DNA of 64,000 nt from Alitta virens (Eukaryota > Annelida > Polychaeta > Phyllodocida > Nereididae). Positions 39,201-51,300 of this stretch are shown here, piece after piece; the stretch's first letter is position 1, and each line of letters opens with the position of its first letter. The notes beneath the pieces were generated by a model that saw nothing but the letters and a program-made list of their open reading frames with translations, made no database searches and had not been told where the DNA came from. Where the stretch lies: assembly GCA_932294295.1 (NCBI GenBank), contig OW028573.1, positions 72,021,829-72,085,828 of the forward strand. The letters run 5' to 3'. The position numbers and the translations under genes are program-made.

Positions 39201-40468
39201 TTATTCTGAATGCAAATTGTTTCAATTCTTATATAACTAACTCTTTGCATTTTCATTCAGCATACTGCAAAGGTTTAAACAACGGAGATTACGTGGATCC
39301 CTGGAACCCTTTCTGTGGCTTCATCAAGTGCAGAGAGGGTCGCCCTGAGAGGATCATGTGCAGAAGGGGAACTTGGATGGGAACATTCTCAGCTGAGTTG
39401 GGACAGTACAAGATGTGCAGGAAGAGCGTCACGCAGATCAAGAGGGATGCTTCCGTAAGTTGTGTTTGCCAAAGTTAAGATTGCAATAATTCCAATGACA
39501 TAACATGGGCAATTGGTGGTAGATGGCTTCGGAAGGTTTTGTGGTATTGCTACCAATGCCTCTACCAGTTGAGCTAACAGGAAGTTTCCACTATCCAAGT
39601 GATGGTGGGCCCTATGTGGAAGGTACAGTTAGTTTCATATATGGTCAACTCTAGACAGCTGTAGCAACCTATCCCTGGCTGTAACTGTACTGACTAAAGC
39701 CAGCCAGCTGCTTCTGTCTACATCTATCTAATATTAGGCTTAAACTACCACCATTGAAAAAAATATAATCCTTGGTTAATGTAAGAAATTTATCTAATAT
39801 ATCGTAAATATGTATGTACAATCTACATGCATCTTTTCAACAAAAGATTACAAATATACATAACTCTCAGCTTATGCACCAAATGGTGCTGCATGTACTT
39901 TTAGATCCGGCTTTGAGTAGGCAGCTATATAGCCAGACAGTTCCGTTTAGTGGCAGGTAGCATCGAATAGCAAAGTTGTCGAGGTTCAATTTGACAGGCA
40001 GTTTTTAAATGAAATTAACTGTAGCAATATGTAGGTATCTGCCATTGGTGGAAAATACCATGCTGTGTGATATCATCCGCAAACATAAACATAAGTTTGT
40101 AGGATTTTGGTCTCATCAACTGCAACACACCATACAGCACTTCATTTGTTCAAGTGTCCCTATATCTTATAAAAATATGAGATTTTAATTATTATTGGTC
40201 GTTTTAGAAGGTCCAATTATGAACATATGTCATCGTATTGTTTTGATTTTGTTTTCAGATCATCGAGATAGATAAGTGTCCAGTAGGAACTGACAACCTA
40301 GACTTTTGTAAAAGTGCAAATCAGGCCACAGACATGAATGCTTTCGTAAGTCCTTTCTTTACTTTTGAATTTCTTGGTATGATCCTGACAATTCCTATAT
40401 CCATCTCACGTATATGCTTTTAATTTGTTCCCAGACTAACTATTCTTTTCTTCTTTTTTCAGGTATGA
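36274..40468 (+). CDS. G3: secreted protein with CBM14 chitin-binding domain
   Basis: Five exons, 36274-36547, 38961-39068, 39261-39454, 40259-40345 and 40463-40468, give 222 residues. Exon 1 is a signal peptide (FFFSLVLIVLAASLPSSSSA) followed by a Ser/Pro/Asp-rich low-complexity region; it is strikingly G+C-rich. Exon 3 is a CBM14 module: YCKGLNNGDYVDPWNPFCG, FIKCREG, RIMCRRG and QYKMCRKS. Exon 4 adds two more Cys. The last exon codes only Val and the stop, so read-through of the 40345 donor into a roughly 20-codon tail is an alternative ending. The first three introns are phase 1, phase 1 and phase 0. Poly(A) signal at 41345. Confidence 0.82.
37304..37620 (+). repeat. Dispersed repeat B, copy 1 (G3 intron 1)
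   Basis: About 310 bp matches 50352-50650. Shared blocks include GACCTAATTATGGACA, TACAAGAGAAATGGATTCAT, AATTGCCTGCTTGTCAGA, TTAATCTGTAATTTCATTGT and GAGTAAACGAGCAAAA. Confidence 0.88.
39624..40023 (+). mobile_element. TIR element family A, copy 2 (G3 intron 3)
   Basis: It starts TACAGTTAGTTTCAT and ends ATGAAATTAACTGTA. The 400-bp interior is shared with copy 3 (CAGCTGTAGCAACCTAT, TGCACCAAATGGTGCTGCAT). Confidence 0.9.
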
Positions 40469-41199
40469 AACTATATTTTTTAAAGGAAAACATTTTCATT
40501 CTGCATTTTAATATTGTATTTATAATGTTTGTTTACTCTTTTTTGTATTTTGTTTAAAATTGTGTTTGAACGTCGAAATTATATGTCCACGTTAAGTGTA
40601 TTGTAAATTTAGCCTTTATGGAATCAGTATTCTAAACAAAAAAGGTTTTAAATTTGGATCTGAAGAAATCTAAGAAATGTAAATAATGACAAAGCGTCGG
40701 GTGGTGGATGTTTAAAATTAGAAATCTGGAATATTTCTTAAAGCCGGGTGGAAGTGCAAGAAAAAACCATGTTGTTTTTAAGATAACTATGAATGTGCGA
40801 CTCATAGTTACCTTACTATAACCACAACACTCTTCTCATGTTATTATTGTGTATATGTTACAAAAGATGGTTATTATAATTATTAACAAATGTCCCGGTA
40901 GTATGTATTAAATTGCATGGAATTGTGATTCACGTCATTGTAATTATTGATACACGTGAAGTTAACCTTGTCATTGATTGAATTTATGTATTTTGTATGG
41001 AACATTAAGTTATATATCATTGGACAGATATGTTTACAATCAATTTATTAGCGATAGAATAGTAATGATGATTATAAATTATTTTGCACTAAGTCACGTC
41101 ATCCAAGTCATATTGGTACTTAATTTGGTAGATTAATTATATTAGTATTTATTGTAGTTGTAGGAGTTTCAATTTAAGCTAGATAACATGGACATCGGC

Positions 41200-41280
41200 C
41201 CAATTCTGGCTCAGTGTTGGCCCATTCGACCCAGTGTTGACCTATTGGACCCAGTGTTGACCCATTGGACCCAGTGTTGG
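41200..41280. repeat. 20-bp tandem repeat in G3 3' UTR
   Basis: About four units of CCCATTGGACCCAGTGTTGA lie shortly before the poly(A) signal at 41345. Confidence 0.9.
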
Positions 41281-41350
41281 TCCGCTGTCACTCCGATTGG
41301 CCATGCTATAAGGGTAGCGATTTATTGTATTAGGTTTTACGTTTAATAAA

Positions 41351-43844
41351 TTCGTGCAAAAACGAAACTGATTGTGTGTCTTTCTTTCTATTCTTATTAT
41401 CAGTGTAATGTCAAATTATTGTAGAAGAACTTATGTTATGTCAGCTTTGTAAAAGTAAATTACACTGGGATGAATGAACAAAGTACTCACTGGCCAATAC
41501 CTTAACCACTTGGCCGCTAAACAAAAAAATATATATAATTATAATTAATGTGATACTAACTTCTACATTAATAATTTTTGGTCATTGACTTCAGATCACT
41601 TAATGCCTCTCAAGGGCGAACTATGATTTTCGGTGATGGTTTGTAGTAACTTCCGGTTTGTGCTAAATCCAAGGTTCGAATCCATGTGAACAACCCCTCT
41701 GCATATTCAGTTTGGGTTGAAGAGTACCAAAACATTTACTTATATATTTGATGTACAACTGACAGCTGGGAAAAAAAATAGAAGAAAATAGCTTATTATT
41801 ACTATTCTGTCAGCATAAATAATGAGACAAGTCTCATTACCAATTTAATTGGGGTTAATAAAGGTGAAGTGTGTGATAATTTAGCACAAATCCAGCTGGA
41901 AAGCCATGCTCTCCGAAATTAGTACCTCTGCACTGACAGGGCCTTGAAATTTGGTTAAGTTTTTTATCATCCACAATTTATGCTAAATCGGTTTAATTTT
42001 TATTTTCTACCTGTCTTTATTCAGTCTAGGCCCTAAATTAGTAAAATATAATCATTAAGCCCATATCAAATGAGAATTCAGCTAAGTCTTAACTTCTTAC
42101 CGAAGAACATAAGACCGGAAGCCATCTGGTGTTGCTCTCCGACAATACCCTTGTGTTGATTTTGGGAACTTCTACCTTTGCTTTCTCTGTGGTCCTATCC
42201 ACTAGGTGGTTAAGTAGTAGCCCTGTTGGTTCAACCAAGGAAACAGGCCTAAAAAGTCAATTCTAAAATCACGAATTTACTGTTCACTTAGCCATGTCTC
42301 TGACCCTTTCCTATCCATATGAATCATTCCAGGCCATTTTCTTTAGTAATTCACTAGTTTTTACTGGGACCATTGGTGACAATAGAACCTATAGGTCCTC
42401 TGACATGGGAAGCCATCATGCTCACCATTACATCAAGAAGGCACTGGTCAGAGGAAATTGCTGTAGTTATTCCTTACTACTACTCATGCTACTCTGACTA
42501 TATAATTCAACACGTTTTTCAAGTTAATAGATAACTTGAAACTTCAAGTTGAGACAGGTTATGCAATTGACCTAAACCATGATATAATAATGCAGCATTT
42601 TAAGCCATCATATTCAGATTCCGAATGTTTATTCCACTTGTACAAAATGTGTTACAAGTGACTCTCTAAGACAGACAAGCCATTGCTTCTCAAGAGTCAC
42701 CCCCTCAAGTACAAAAGCAACAATAACCTATTTATCACAAAGCACTTAATTCTGGTGACAGGTGACAGGGAAGCGATACTGGGACAAATGTATATGTATT
42801 GAAAGTAAGTACAAATCACTAAACTATAAATGGTATGATAATATAAGAATAAGTACCTATATTAGTGACAATAGCAGCACCTGGACATGTTTTAAGTCCA
42901 GATATGTACAATTAAAGACATGCACAATTAAAACCAAATGATTTCCTTGAAAAATGCACATCTTGCTGGTATTCAACGAGCCACTAATGCTGCCCTGAAT
43001 TAGCATTTCTGTGGACCTTGCAAAAATAAACAAAACAAAAAAAGTGATCAGCCAATAACCTGCTCCTTTGAGAATGTTTAACCGAAGCTGAAAATTATTT
43101 GAGTGCCTTGTACTGTATCTATGATTTGAACTGTGTTAAATAAACATTGAATTAATCGCAACAAAAAGCTGCAGATCAACCAAAAGTATATTTATATTAA
43201 ATATTATCTGCTATATTTGTAACATAGTCATTTGAATTGTTTTGCCACAAAACTAAAGAGATGTCTGTTTGATCTAAATTTTTAATTTTTTTACCTCAAC
43301 TGTACATACATCAGTTGCTGGTTCAGCTCAATGTATTTAGTATCTCGCTCACAATTTTTACAGTGTCCGTCTCTCACTGAAGAATGTATACGGTTTAGTT
43401 ATTGGAACCCTTGTTATTCATCTGATGTGGATGCAAATTCAAGATGATCATTTGCAACATAGTTGCCAACCCGGTGTGCAAATTTGAATATTTCAGTGAT
43501 CTAATAAAAAGCACACCAAAAATTTAAGATTGTTTCAGTTCATTACAATGATGCGTCAAAAGCAGTTGAGTACACAAGCATATTTAATCTATTGCCAGAA
43601 ATGTTAAAGCTTTATACAGTAGATGTCTCCCACATGTGCACACACCAACAACTGCTAGTTTAGTGGCAAGGATTTTACTCGGATACTTCCCCTGTCATGA
43701 ATGGCGTGAAGCATGGTGGGGTTATTTCACGCACACCGAGCAGTGTGCAAGTCGCTGGAGAAGCTACAGATGACGAAGGCAGGGTGCTACAGGTCTTTAT
43801 TTTACAGGATCAATAATCTGTGCAGTTGACCTTGTGCTTTTATC
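41351..43844. other. Gene-free stretch
   Basis: The only open frames are short with no recognisable product. I see no tandem repeats or RNA genes. Confidence 0.4.
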
Positions 43845-44450
43845 GCCAACAAAATTTGGATAAGAAATGCTCATAACACCCCGAACTTCCTCAGAAGGAA
43901 CATGTACAATTGCCCAGAGACAACTAAATAGGCTGCCTACAAAACCCTAGTTCGTCCAGTACTAGAGAACTCATCAAGCGCTTGGGACCCAGGAGCAATT
44001 GGGAAGATCAAACAAATTGAACAAGTACAAAGGAAGGCTGCCAGATTTGTATGCAGTGATTGGGGTTACCGGAGTAGTGTTACCACCATACTGACAGACC
44101 TATGCTGGAGAGCATTACAAGAACGAAGACTCATTTGTAGATTGGTTATGATGTACCACTTGACAGCCATCGACATTCCCCCGTCATCTCTCATCCCGCC
44201 CTTAACCACGAAGACATCTGCTTCAGTATCTCCCGATTCAAGCGAAGATCAACACATACGCTGACAGTTTTTGGCCCAGGACAATACACAATTGGAATGC
44301 ACTACCCACAGATGTCATTGAAACAACAACACCCCAAGCATTCAAGAACCTCCTCACTAAACACCTCACAGACGGAAGAATCAAGATAGCCAACAATAGG
44401 ACATTAACATCGAGAATCACACAAGGCAGTAACACAATCATCATGCTTTA
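43845..44450 (+). mobile_element. LINE fragment, plus strand (L2/CR1-like C-terminus)
   Basis: It reads NFLRRNMYNCPETTK, a stop, then AAYKTLVRPVLENSSSAWDP, IKQIEQVQRKAARFVCSDW and LCWRALQERRLICRLVMMYH. This is the standard post-RT region of L2/CR1 LINEs. Frameshifts follow. It ends near a run of C at about 44487-44502. Confidence 0.85.
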
Positions 44451-44660
44451 GCATCGTCCATAATTTTATCCTATGAAGAAAAATACCCCCCCCCCCCCCC
44501 CCTCCCAAAAAAAAAAACAACAACTCCCCAGCACAACATTTAATCAACCATCAACTTCATCATCATCACTACCATGCACCGTAACTATCGCGTGACCAGC
44601 CCCGGGCACATATGTCAAGACGACGACCTTGCCCAGTATCTTCATAGATGTAGATGAAAC

Positions 44661-44901
44661 CTACGGTGGCTGGGAGGGGACATGGAATTTTTTTTTATAT
44701 CTTGTTCCAACGAGATAATATCTCGTTCAAACGAGAAAGTAAATCGTTCTCATGAGAAAGTAAATCATTTTAACGAGATATTATCTCGTTAGAACAAGAT
44801 AGTTTTTCTTTGGAACAAGATAGTTTTTCGTTGGGACAAGGTGTTATCTCATTAAAACGAGATATAAAAAAAAAGTCCATGTCCCCTCCCAGCCACCGTA
44901 G
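44661..44901. mobile_element. Palindromic MITE, 241 bp
   Basis: Terminal inverted repeats of about 26 bp: CTACGGTGGCTGGGAGGGGA and CATGGA at the left, with the reverse complement at the right, followed by T-rich/A-rich arms and TATATC/GATATA. AAAC flanks both ends. The interior repeats AACGAGATA and TATCTCGTT in alternating orientation. Confidence 0.9.
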
Positions 44902-47132
44902 AAACCTTATTGCAGCATGACAAAATGCTTCTGAAGAATAGTAAGTGAGCTTCAATGGCTCTAGAATTCAGTTTTCTATATTTCATAGAAGGAAAAACAA
45001 ACCTTGGCTCAAGATTAGAAAACATGGATTATGTGTCCACTTGGGACGTGACGTTAATGGAGTATTGGCCTCCTTTTATTAGCAAGTCAATATGTTCTTA
45101 ATTAGTAAACAACATATAATGAGCTGGTCGCACCATGTTATACTTTGACAAGTATAACTTGCATCACTGTGATGTAATTTTGTTGCCTTATTAGGAAATC
45201 ACTGTAACTGTTTTATTAGCTGACGTCTTCAGTGATGACACCTATCTGAATTAGTCATATACAATAGGTAATTACTGACCCAATTTTTTTTACATGACAG
45301 ACAAACAGTTTATGTCCTCATATTGGCTCAGTTTTTGTTGACAGGATTGAGACCACCATCATAGTTAGTCACTCTTGTGTTTCCCAGAAGTCGTTCCTGC
45401 TGTTGACTCATGTCCAGAAAAGGACACATCTCTGGACATGGCAGCATGGGTCAGTTCCAGCTGGACCAGAGTCTGATCATGAAAATTATGCATGGATCCA
45501 TTAATTATGGCAATTACGTGGAAAATTACTATCAGGTGATGACAGTTGATTGTCATGTTGCAGATACATGACACATGTTGCAGACAGGGTCAAGTGAACA
45601 TCCATCACTCATTGGAGGCCAGAGGTCAACACCATCCCCTTTTTGTAATAAACTATTAAATAAACATTTGAATATGTTTGTGACAGACTGTAGTTTTACA
45701 AAAGATGTTTGCCTTCACCGTGGTGTTGGAGTTTGTACAAGGATACTTGAAAGTGGTGAGGTTTTGCGAGTAGTTTGCAATTATAAATAATTTCAGTGAT
45801 TAACTGCTTATATTTGGCCTATGACGGGTTCCTGTGTATATTCTTCCTGTTGGTTTATGAGATTTCGAAATTAAAGAAACAATGTACCTTGGTACATAGT
45901 GTATACTTTTGTCTGTTTGGAGCCCCTGATGAAGAATTGAACTTTCCAAGAATATGCTGTAAATTTTGGACAGAGCTAAGACTGCCTTTTTCTACTTCCC
46001 TCCCGTTCGAGAGTCTACATTACAACTGCAGCAATGTAGTGGGCCCCAAAGAATAACAGAAGAGCAATGTATGTTAGTGTTTAAAGATGCAGCATTAAAT
46101 TTGAAAAAAATATATAAAAATGATGCCACAGTGTGGTCAATCAAATTACATGAAACACTATCTTCCTCAGTTTTACAGATGTACGTAAAAGTTATAAATC
46201 AATGTAATTATTTTGTGTCTTTCATTCAGGATCCGCTTCTGCAAGTTTGTAGTACTTGATTTCGTGGGGAATGTTCTCCACAAGTGCCTTGTAAAAATGA
46301 TAGTAAGAAAGACAAACCCAGACTTCTATGCAAGATAAATTTGTTCAGAGTCCAGACATTGTCAAAATAAAAGTGAGGCAAATGTTTAGTCAATGTAACA
46401 TCATGCTACTTTATGAACTGAGACATCTGTGCTGGGATGAGGTGACTAAAATTTACAACAAAAAAAGAAAGAATATTCTTTTAATTTTTTTCTGACAAAA
46501 CTGCCTACACCATGAATGGTTTGTGCACATGTTACGCGTGCCTCGTGAGTGCCACATTTATTACTTAATTATGACCACTGGGGTCGACCCGTCATGAATG
46601 TTTTCCAGCAGCTGGTCAGTTGTGGTCAGTTGTGGTGTCAGAGAAATTCAACAAGTCATTACCACACAACTTGCAAGATAAATATTTTTGGTCGCATTCA
46701 GAAAATGTACGGAATTAACGATACGAAATTCTATGATCTTGATTGGGATACATTTCTAAGAAACAATACCTGAAATTTAAACCGATTGTAACTCCAGAGA
46801 TAGGGAATGTGGGTGCGGCTGTCTGTGTTTGCTGTGTCTGTATATGTCAGCTTGAGAGGTAGTCTTTCATACAACACTTTTCAAGATTTTTATTTTACAC
46901 AGTATTTAGTTCTTTAATACAGTTAGTACATGACATAAACAATAAAAGACACAAGCATACTGTGGGGGATGTGCACTAGCTTATTAAAAAGCTGTAAAAT
47001 TGTGCACACCCCTTACATTATAAATGAAAAGATTCATTTGTGTTTCCCAATATATACGTCTATTTTTAATAAATACAATAACAGTCTCACACTTTAATCT
47101 TTCTGGTGTTGAAAGAATACAGTTTATACAAC
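44902..47132. other. Intergenic region with an unrecognised coding-like island
   Basis: Plus-strand frames between 45575 and 46773 overlap and hand over (FGAPDEELNFPRICCKFWTE; RITEEQCMLVFKDAALNLKK; INIFGRIQKMYGINDTKF). The residue composition looks more coding than its surroundings. I could not join exons or name a family. Confidence 0.3.
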
Positions 47133-47872
47133 TACAGTTAGTTTCATAAAATATGGTCGACTCTAGTCAGCTGTAGCAACCTATTTCTGGCTGTAACTGT
47201 AACTGGCTAAAGCCAGTCGCTACTGTCTACTTCTACCTTATAGTCGGCTTGAACTACCACCACTGGAAAAAATATAAACCTTGGTAACTGTAAGAAATTT
47301 ATCTAATATATCATAAATATGTGGATCTTTTCACAGGCACTTGCCGAACCACGGAGGGCAGTCCGTGTAGAAGAGAGAGAAGGCAGTGGACTCCGTCAGA
47401 TTGCTGATGCAGTCGTCTACAACTCATAACTTCTCAGCGGTCCACTTATAGTTAAAAAAAAAGTGATTGTACTATCAATAATATCGTTATTTTTACGGGA
47501 ATACACGCTTGAAATCGTTCTCACTGCTAAAGGCAGTTTTCAGCGCTGTAGGCCAATAAATTAAACGGCCAATCAAAGCACCGCAACGCTATGACGACTG
47601 CCACTTGAAGTGAGAACGTATTTCGCAACTCCAGAACCTTCTCACTCTCTATTAACAGCGATCATTATAATGACTGCACAAGAAAATATTAAAAATATGC
47701 ATTACTCTCAACTTTTGCACCAAATAGTGCTGCATGTTTTATTAGATCTGGCTTTGGGTAGCCAGCCATAGCCAGACAGTTCCATTTAGAGGCAGGTAGC
47801 ATCATATAGCAAAAGTTGTCTAGCTTTGTCTAGGTTCAATTTGACAGGCTGTTTTTAATGAAACTAACTGTA
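47133..47872 (+). mobile_element. TIR element family A, copy 3, with nested insert
   Basis: TACAGTTAGTTTCATAAAA and TTTAATGAAACTAACTGTA bound 740 bp. The outer parts match copy 2. About 47330-47690 is extra sequence not present in copies 1 or 2. Confidence 0.9.
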
Positions 47873-47959
47873 TCTAACTTGCATAGGGGAGATTGGGGTG
47901 ATGGAGAAACCTGTTATAACGGATATCCATCAAGAAGAAGAAGAAAGTAAAAGGTTGTG

Positions 47960-48025
47960 GTAGTAGTAAGAAGGTGTAGTAGTAGTAGTAGTACTATTAG
48001 TAGTAGTAGTAGTTATAGTAGTATC
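47960..48025. repeat. TAG/GTA microsatellite
   Basis: Interrupted runs of GTAGTAGTAG, about 300 bp upstream of the G4 TATA box. Confidence 0.9.
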
Positions 48026-48286
48026 AACTTTTTCTGCAGGCAATCTTGGTTTGTGCTTGGCCAATTGGGCTTCTATAGGTATCATTAGCTCAGAGATTCC
48101 TATCGGAAAATCCGCTGCTGTGTCATGGAAATTACCATTACAACCACAGAATATGACAATAATGTGTAGGTCCTGTTATTGTATCCAATGAATGCGCTAA
48201 TTGGAAGTCAGCATTTATGTAATGAGTAAGGCGCAAGCCTCCACCTGGACCTGAGGCTGAGCACATCTGGTGAGCTGGCCTCCACT

Positions 48287-48295
48287 TATATAAAG
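48287..48295 (+). promoter_or_regulatory. TATA box of G4
   Basis: TATATAAAG lies 97 bases before the G4 ATG, predicting transcription from about 48318. Confidence 0.72.
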
Positions 48296-48383
48296 AGGCA
48301 TGCTGGCATTCCCGCCATAAACACATGTAACATACAAGGGTCACACATAAGGATCACACATACGGATTTACCATAGCATAATC

Positions 48384-51300
48384 ATGTTGGCTCTTGTGGT
48401 GGTGATTGCTGCGCTAGCATCTGTAATTCGATCAGCTCCTGGTAAGTTCAATAATGATGTTATCATGGCATTGAAATCACTCAGCATCATGAAGTCTTTT
48501 ATGACAAACATTTTCTTGTATGAGGGGATTTTTTTCTTCACTGATGATAGTGTCTTTCAAATTGCACATTGCGCATTATTAAGATATTAATTACGACTTA
48601 TTTGCATTATATGATAGCTTACTATAATTAAAATCTTCATAGCCCAAAATATTAAGTTTGTATCATCCTAAATGCAACTTTGTGCATGGCCAGTTTAAGA
48701 AAGATAATTTGGGCTGTTTTTAAATGGTGAAACTTTGATTGCATATGCGCTTTAACATTGTTTTGATAACAGTAGAACTGTATGCCATTTTGATTACAGT
48801 AGTTTTAAATTTATCTTCTTTGTATTAATTTCAGAGTGGCATTTTTGCTACGAGTGCAGTGGTCAGAGTGCCCTGTGCCGAGACAGTGTGTATGATGGTC
48901 AATACCTGAGCACGACTGCCTGTTCATCCACCTGCTTCCTCAGATACGAAGGAGAAAGTGAGTTTTATGAGATCTTTATTAAATATTATATAGCGTGCCA
49001 TGCTAATTTGATTATTTAATACGACAACCAAACAATACAAGGAAGAATTTACAAGTATATGTGACTAAAAATAGTAACTAACAGAACACCACATGTGTAC
49101 CTTGTTATGGTCACCTAGCAACAATTTAAAAGAGAAAATGATTTAGATATTTTTGAAAACGGCAATTTTCCAAAGCTTGAAGCTTGGCCATACCCATTGG
49201 TGTGATATAAGTACAAACATCATGATAAAACTTGCCAAAAGAATTTTGATGACCAAAGACAAATGTTGAGAACATGATGGAAAATCAATTGAGACATCAT
49301 GTACAGAGATTTTATGGGAGACAAAGGGGCAGTTTTGAAATAATTTAATGACTCATAATTAGTGATCATGTTGACGTGTGCTGTAATCCACATCATACTC
49401 ATCGATGGATACATTAATCATATCATGACGCAAACCAAGATGACAGATAATATTGGCATGACACCTGTTGCCATGGAAACATGACATGGGATAATGTTAT
49501 CAATGTGCTAGTCTGGCACCATTAAAGATAAATCTGATATAAATTAATTTTTAGATTATTGACTCTAACGCATTAATTTATTGCGAAGATGACAGTAAAA
49601 ATATTGTACTTGTGTAAAGGACACTGTACCATAGAATCGTATATAACGACACAATAAATATAAATTGGTTTTTATTGTGTCTGTCATTGTCTGATTTCTT
49701 TACGTAGTTGGCATGAACTTTGTTTTTTATTATTTTACTGCTGGAGATAACATAAACAAAATTAAAATTGTTTAAAGGACAGTGAACCTTTGGGAAAGCC
49801 CAAAATAGAAATAAACTTTATTTTTGCAAATTTTAATGCCTGAAGCAAATTCTCATGTGATGTCAAACCATCATGGGTGTGTGTGAAATTCCTGTTGTAC
49901 AATGAATCATAATTCAGAAGAGAATTCCAGTCAACAAGATCTAACATGGCTTATACGTCCAAAACAAACTATTTATAGCCCTCAGTGATGGTTTATAACT
50001 CACCTGCTTGGTGACCAAAACAACTTAACTATGGACCGACTTTTTACATTATTATCAATACACCCTTTTTGCGTGGCAGCCATGTTGGCATTTGTGCCTC
50101 ATTGACCTCTTTCTGATTACATCATATATTATGGCATCATTACTTCTCCATTGTTCTTGCACTCTGTGACCTCACCATAGCCATTGTCTGCTGATGACGT
50201 CACAATACTTAAGCTGAGTGCAAAGAGAGGTCAATGAGGGAAAAATGGCAACATGGCTGCTCTGTGAAAAGAGTGTATGAAATTCGGAATTACATGTAAT
50301 AAATTATGTTCTGAATTGATTTTACAAATAAATGTTCACATCCAAGACACTGTGTGTCAGCCAAGCGACCTAATTATGGACAAAATGATTGGTTAAACTA
50401 TTGGCTGAGTATAGGCTTAAGAAATTGTCTCCTAAAAATACAAGAGAAATGGATTCATATTTTATTTTAATTTGGCTTTTTTTCTAAATTGCCTGCTTGT
50501 CAGAACAAGAATTGTGTATAAACTCAGCACATGAAAATCCAGTTAATCTGTAATTTCATTGTAATACCTTTAATACCAGCCTAAAGACTATAAGAGAAAT
50601 TGATTAATTTACTTTAGGTGAGTAAACGAGCAAAAACAGAAAGTGTACATTGGTGTGAAAAAAGTTGAAGGGCACATTTATTCTGTCACATAATTCCAAT
50701 TACTACTTCCCATCTGCCATCTGTCGTACTTAATTATCACTCACTTAAGTCATGCTTTATGTTGTTTTTGTCCATTAATTGTGATCTCTCACATTATTAA
50801 TGTCTTGGAGCAATGTGCCACATGTTTTCTCTATTTCCATGTGATTTACAGACATTTAAATAATTGTGTTTTGCAGCAATATACAGAGGCTGCTTTGATG
50901 GATGGTTGGGAGGGATGGTTAGCCATGACTACCAAGGTTGCCAAACACAGGAATATTTAGGCGAGAGAGTGGAGTGGTGCTTCTGCAAGGGATATGATAA
51001 GTAAGTATAGAAAAATACATGACATATAGTGAACTCACATTGGCTTGATCTCGGTGTGACCAATCTCGAAGGAAAATGAGGGGACCAAATCCTCCTTTGA
51101 TGTCTTTAGTAAACCAGAGTCAATATTATAGTTGATTGCGAAATTATTTTAGGTATTATTAAACGCAATGTACCTGATCTAGTTCATATGAAAAGTTTGG
51201 TACTTGATAGCTATTGAAACTATCTGATAATGATGAGTTACCCAAAGTTTCCTGTGTATTATTTGGGGCCTTTTACCTGGGAGTCCCAAGAAAAGAAGTT

